DNA of 7,437 bases, from the NCBI GenBank assembly GCA_947480375.1, contig CANKCX010000031.1:1-7437 (forward strand). The letters run 5' to 3'. The first letter of the stretch is position 1. Each line of letters starts with the position of its first letter. Source of the DNA: Actinomycetota bacterium (lineage in GTDB: Bacteria > Actinomycetota > Actinomycetes > Nanopelagicales > Nanopelagicaceae). The position numbers and the translations under genes were made by a program. Below, piece by piece: positions 6,409 through 7,437 of the stretch. The notes under the pieces were generated by a model. That model made no database searches and was not told the DNA's origin. It was given only the letters and a program-made list of their open reading frames with translations.

Positions 6409-7194
6409 GTGATTCCGGTTTTGCAGGTTGAAAATGTAACTGTTGTTCGTGACGGTAAAACTATTTTGGGGCCCATAACTTGGAGCGTTAACGAGAACGA
6501 ACGATGGGTAATTTTGGGGCCTAACGGCGCCGGTAAATCAACGCTTTTTGCGCTCTGCTCAAGTCAGATGCATCCTTCAACTGGAACTGTAAATATCTTG
6601 GGGTCAAGACTTGGGGCTGTTGATGTCTTTGAATTGCGTCCCCGAATCGGCTTTATGGGATCTACATTAGTAAATCAATTTCCTGAAGATGAAAAAGTTT
6701 TAGATGTAGTTCTTACTGCTGCATATGCGATGTTAGGTAGATGGCAAGAGGCGTACGAGTTATGGGACGAATCTCGGGCGCAGGGATTGTTGACGACTCT
6801 TGGCGTTCGCGAGTTGGCCGAACGTAAATTCTTCACGCTTAGTGAAGGTGAGAAGAAACGAACTCTGATTGCTAGAGCTTTGATGGCAGATCCCGAAATA
6901 TTATTGTTAGACGAACCTGCCTCCGGACTTGACCTAGGTGGACGCGAAGATTTGCTGCGAAGATTCGATGCTCTTGCTACCGATCCGCTCTCACCTGCAA
7001 CTCTGATGATTACACACCATATAGAAGAGATTCCAGCTGGTTCGACTCACGCACTCTTGCTCAAATCGGGCCAAGTTATTGCAAGTGGTCCAATCGGGGA
7101 TGTGGTGACTACTGAGAATCTCACCGTTGCTTACGACATGCCAATAAGCGTTACGACCTTGAATAATCGTTTCACGGCTAATGCAATAAATTAA
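6409..7194 (+). CDS. ABC transporter ATP-binding protein, orphan ATPase
   Basis: A single 261-residue ABC ATPase domain with all functional motifs: Walker A GPNGAGKST (37-45), the signature LSEGEKKR (144-151), Walker B ILLLDE (164-169) with catalytic Glu169, D-loop SGLD (172-175) and the H-loop histidine in MITHHIEEIP (His203 or His204). The glutamate in LSEGE, where most have LSGGQ, is shared with the actinobacterial family that includes Rv3041c of M. tuberculosis, as I recall it. There is no signal peptide or membrane segment and no permease gene alongside, so the partner and substrate cannot be named. In M. tuberculosis a similar ATPase gene also lies next to serB2, so the neighbourhood seems conserved, although here the two genes diverge. 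The GTG start is fixed by the predicted promoter and by the usual position of the first strand (VLQVENVTVVRDGK). The stop overlaps the ung start by one base. Confidence 0.9.
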   Translation: MIPVLQVENVTVVRDGKTILGPITWSVNENERWVILGPNGAGKSTLFALCSSQMHPSTGTVNILGSRLGAVDVFELRPRIGFMGSTLVNQFPEDEKVLDVVLTAAYAMLGRWQEAYELWDESRAQGLLTTLGVRELAERKFFTLSEGEKKRTLIARALMADPEILLLDEPASGLDLGGREDLLRRFDALATDPLSPATLMITHHIEEIPAGSTHALLLKSGQVIASGPIGDVVTTENLTVAYDMPISVTTLNNRFTANAIN

Positions 7195-7437
7195 TGTTGT
7201 ACGAAATACTTCCAGCACAATGGAAGAAAGCTATTCGGAAATCCGAAGATATATTGAAGAATATCGAGCTTTTAGAGCCTTATATTCCAGCTCGAGACTA
7301 TATTTTCAAAGCGTTCGAGTTATCAATTGACGAAATTAAGATTTGTATTGTAGGACAAGATCCGTATCCAAACCGCGAACATGCAATGGGGTTGGCATTT
7401 AGCGTTCCGGAGGGAGTCGAAAAATTACCACCGACTC
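7194..7437 (+). CDS. ung: Uracil-DNA glycosylase, 3' truncated by window end
   Basis: Removes uracil from DNA to begin base-excision repair. Only 81 residues are visible, about a third of a normal family 1 enzyme. They include the defining water-activating motif GQDPYP (54-59) with catalytic Asp56, followed by HAMGLAFSV (63-71), which is part of the uracil pocket (the equivalent of E. coli Phe77 is Phe69). The N-terminal segment (ILPAQWKKAI, then IFKAFELSIDEIKICIVG) fits the family. The ATG at 7194 shares its A with the TAA stop of the ABC ATPase gene (TAATG), a classical coupling arrangement, and no ribosome site or -10 element precedes it. It is therefore probably translated from the same message as the ATPase. 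The frame stays open to the last base. Confidence 0.95.
   Translation, partial: MLYEILPAQWKKAIRKSEDILKNIELLEPYIPARDYIFKAFELSIDEIKICIVGQDPYPNREHAMGLAFSVPEGVEKLPPT

Noticed and set aside
6991..7218. 75-residue - strand frame opposite the ABC ATPase 3' end and ung start
   Set aside because: No recognisable motif, and both sense-strand genes are clearly real.
1..7437. A new defence, mobile or biosynthetic system
   Set aside because: Every coding region except the ABC ATPase substrate is explained by a well-known core gene. There are no repeats, integrases, toxin-antitoxin pairs or unexplained stretches over 60 bases.

Overview
This window is a compact stretch of bacterial chromosome carrying only core housekeeping genes. 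By protein similarity it looks actinobacterial: the HisE/HisG pair, the SerB with two ACT domains, the PriA C-terminus and the ABC ATPase all resemble actinobacterial versions. GC content looks low for that phylum (mid-40s percent by eye, not counted), gaps between genes are 1 to 59 bases, and GTG starts are common. A streamlined low-GC actinobacterium, such as the freshwater Nanopelagicales/acI group, would fit, but that assignment is inference.

Layout. On the + strand, from the left: the 3' end of priA (1-426), def (460-1020), fmt (1022-1939), rsmB (about 1923-3287), rpe (3309-3968), hisE (4005-4268) and hisG (4280-5128). serB runs on the - strand (6349-5135) and converges on hisG with a gap of 6 bases. 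After a 59-base divergent promoter region, a lone ABC ATPase gene (6409-7194) and the 5' part of ung (7194-7437, cut by the window edge) run on the + strand. No stretch over 60 bases lacks a gene. I see no RNA genes, mobile elements, CRISPR or phage material.

How the genes relate. def and fmt are the two halves of the formyl-methionine cycle, and rsmB modifies 16S rRNA, so def-fmt-rsmB is a translation module. rpe belongs to the pentose phosphate pathway. hisG and hisE catalyse the first two steps of histidine synthesis from PRPP and ATP. serB makes serine. ung repairs uracil in DNA, and priA acts in replication restart.

The most informative non-coding signal is a regular one. Each of the five genes with a real gap upstream (def, rpe, hisE, serB, the ABC ATPase) has a TANNNT -10-like hexamer ending 5 to 7 bases before its ATG or GTG. 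The four abutting or overlapping genes (fmt, rsmB, hisG, ung) lack it. This predicts leaderless mRNAs and divides the + strand run into separate units: priA | def-fmt-rsmB | rpe | hisE-hisG, then ABC ATPase-ung. I found no convincing new biological system here.
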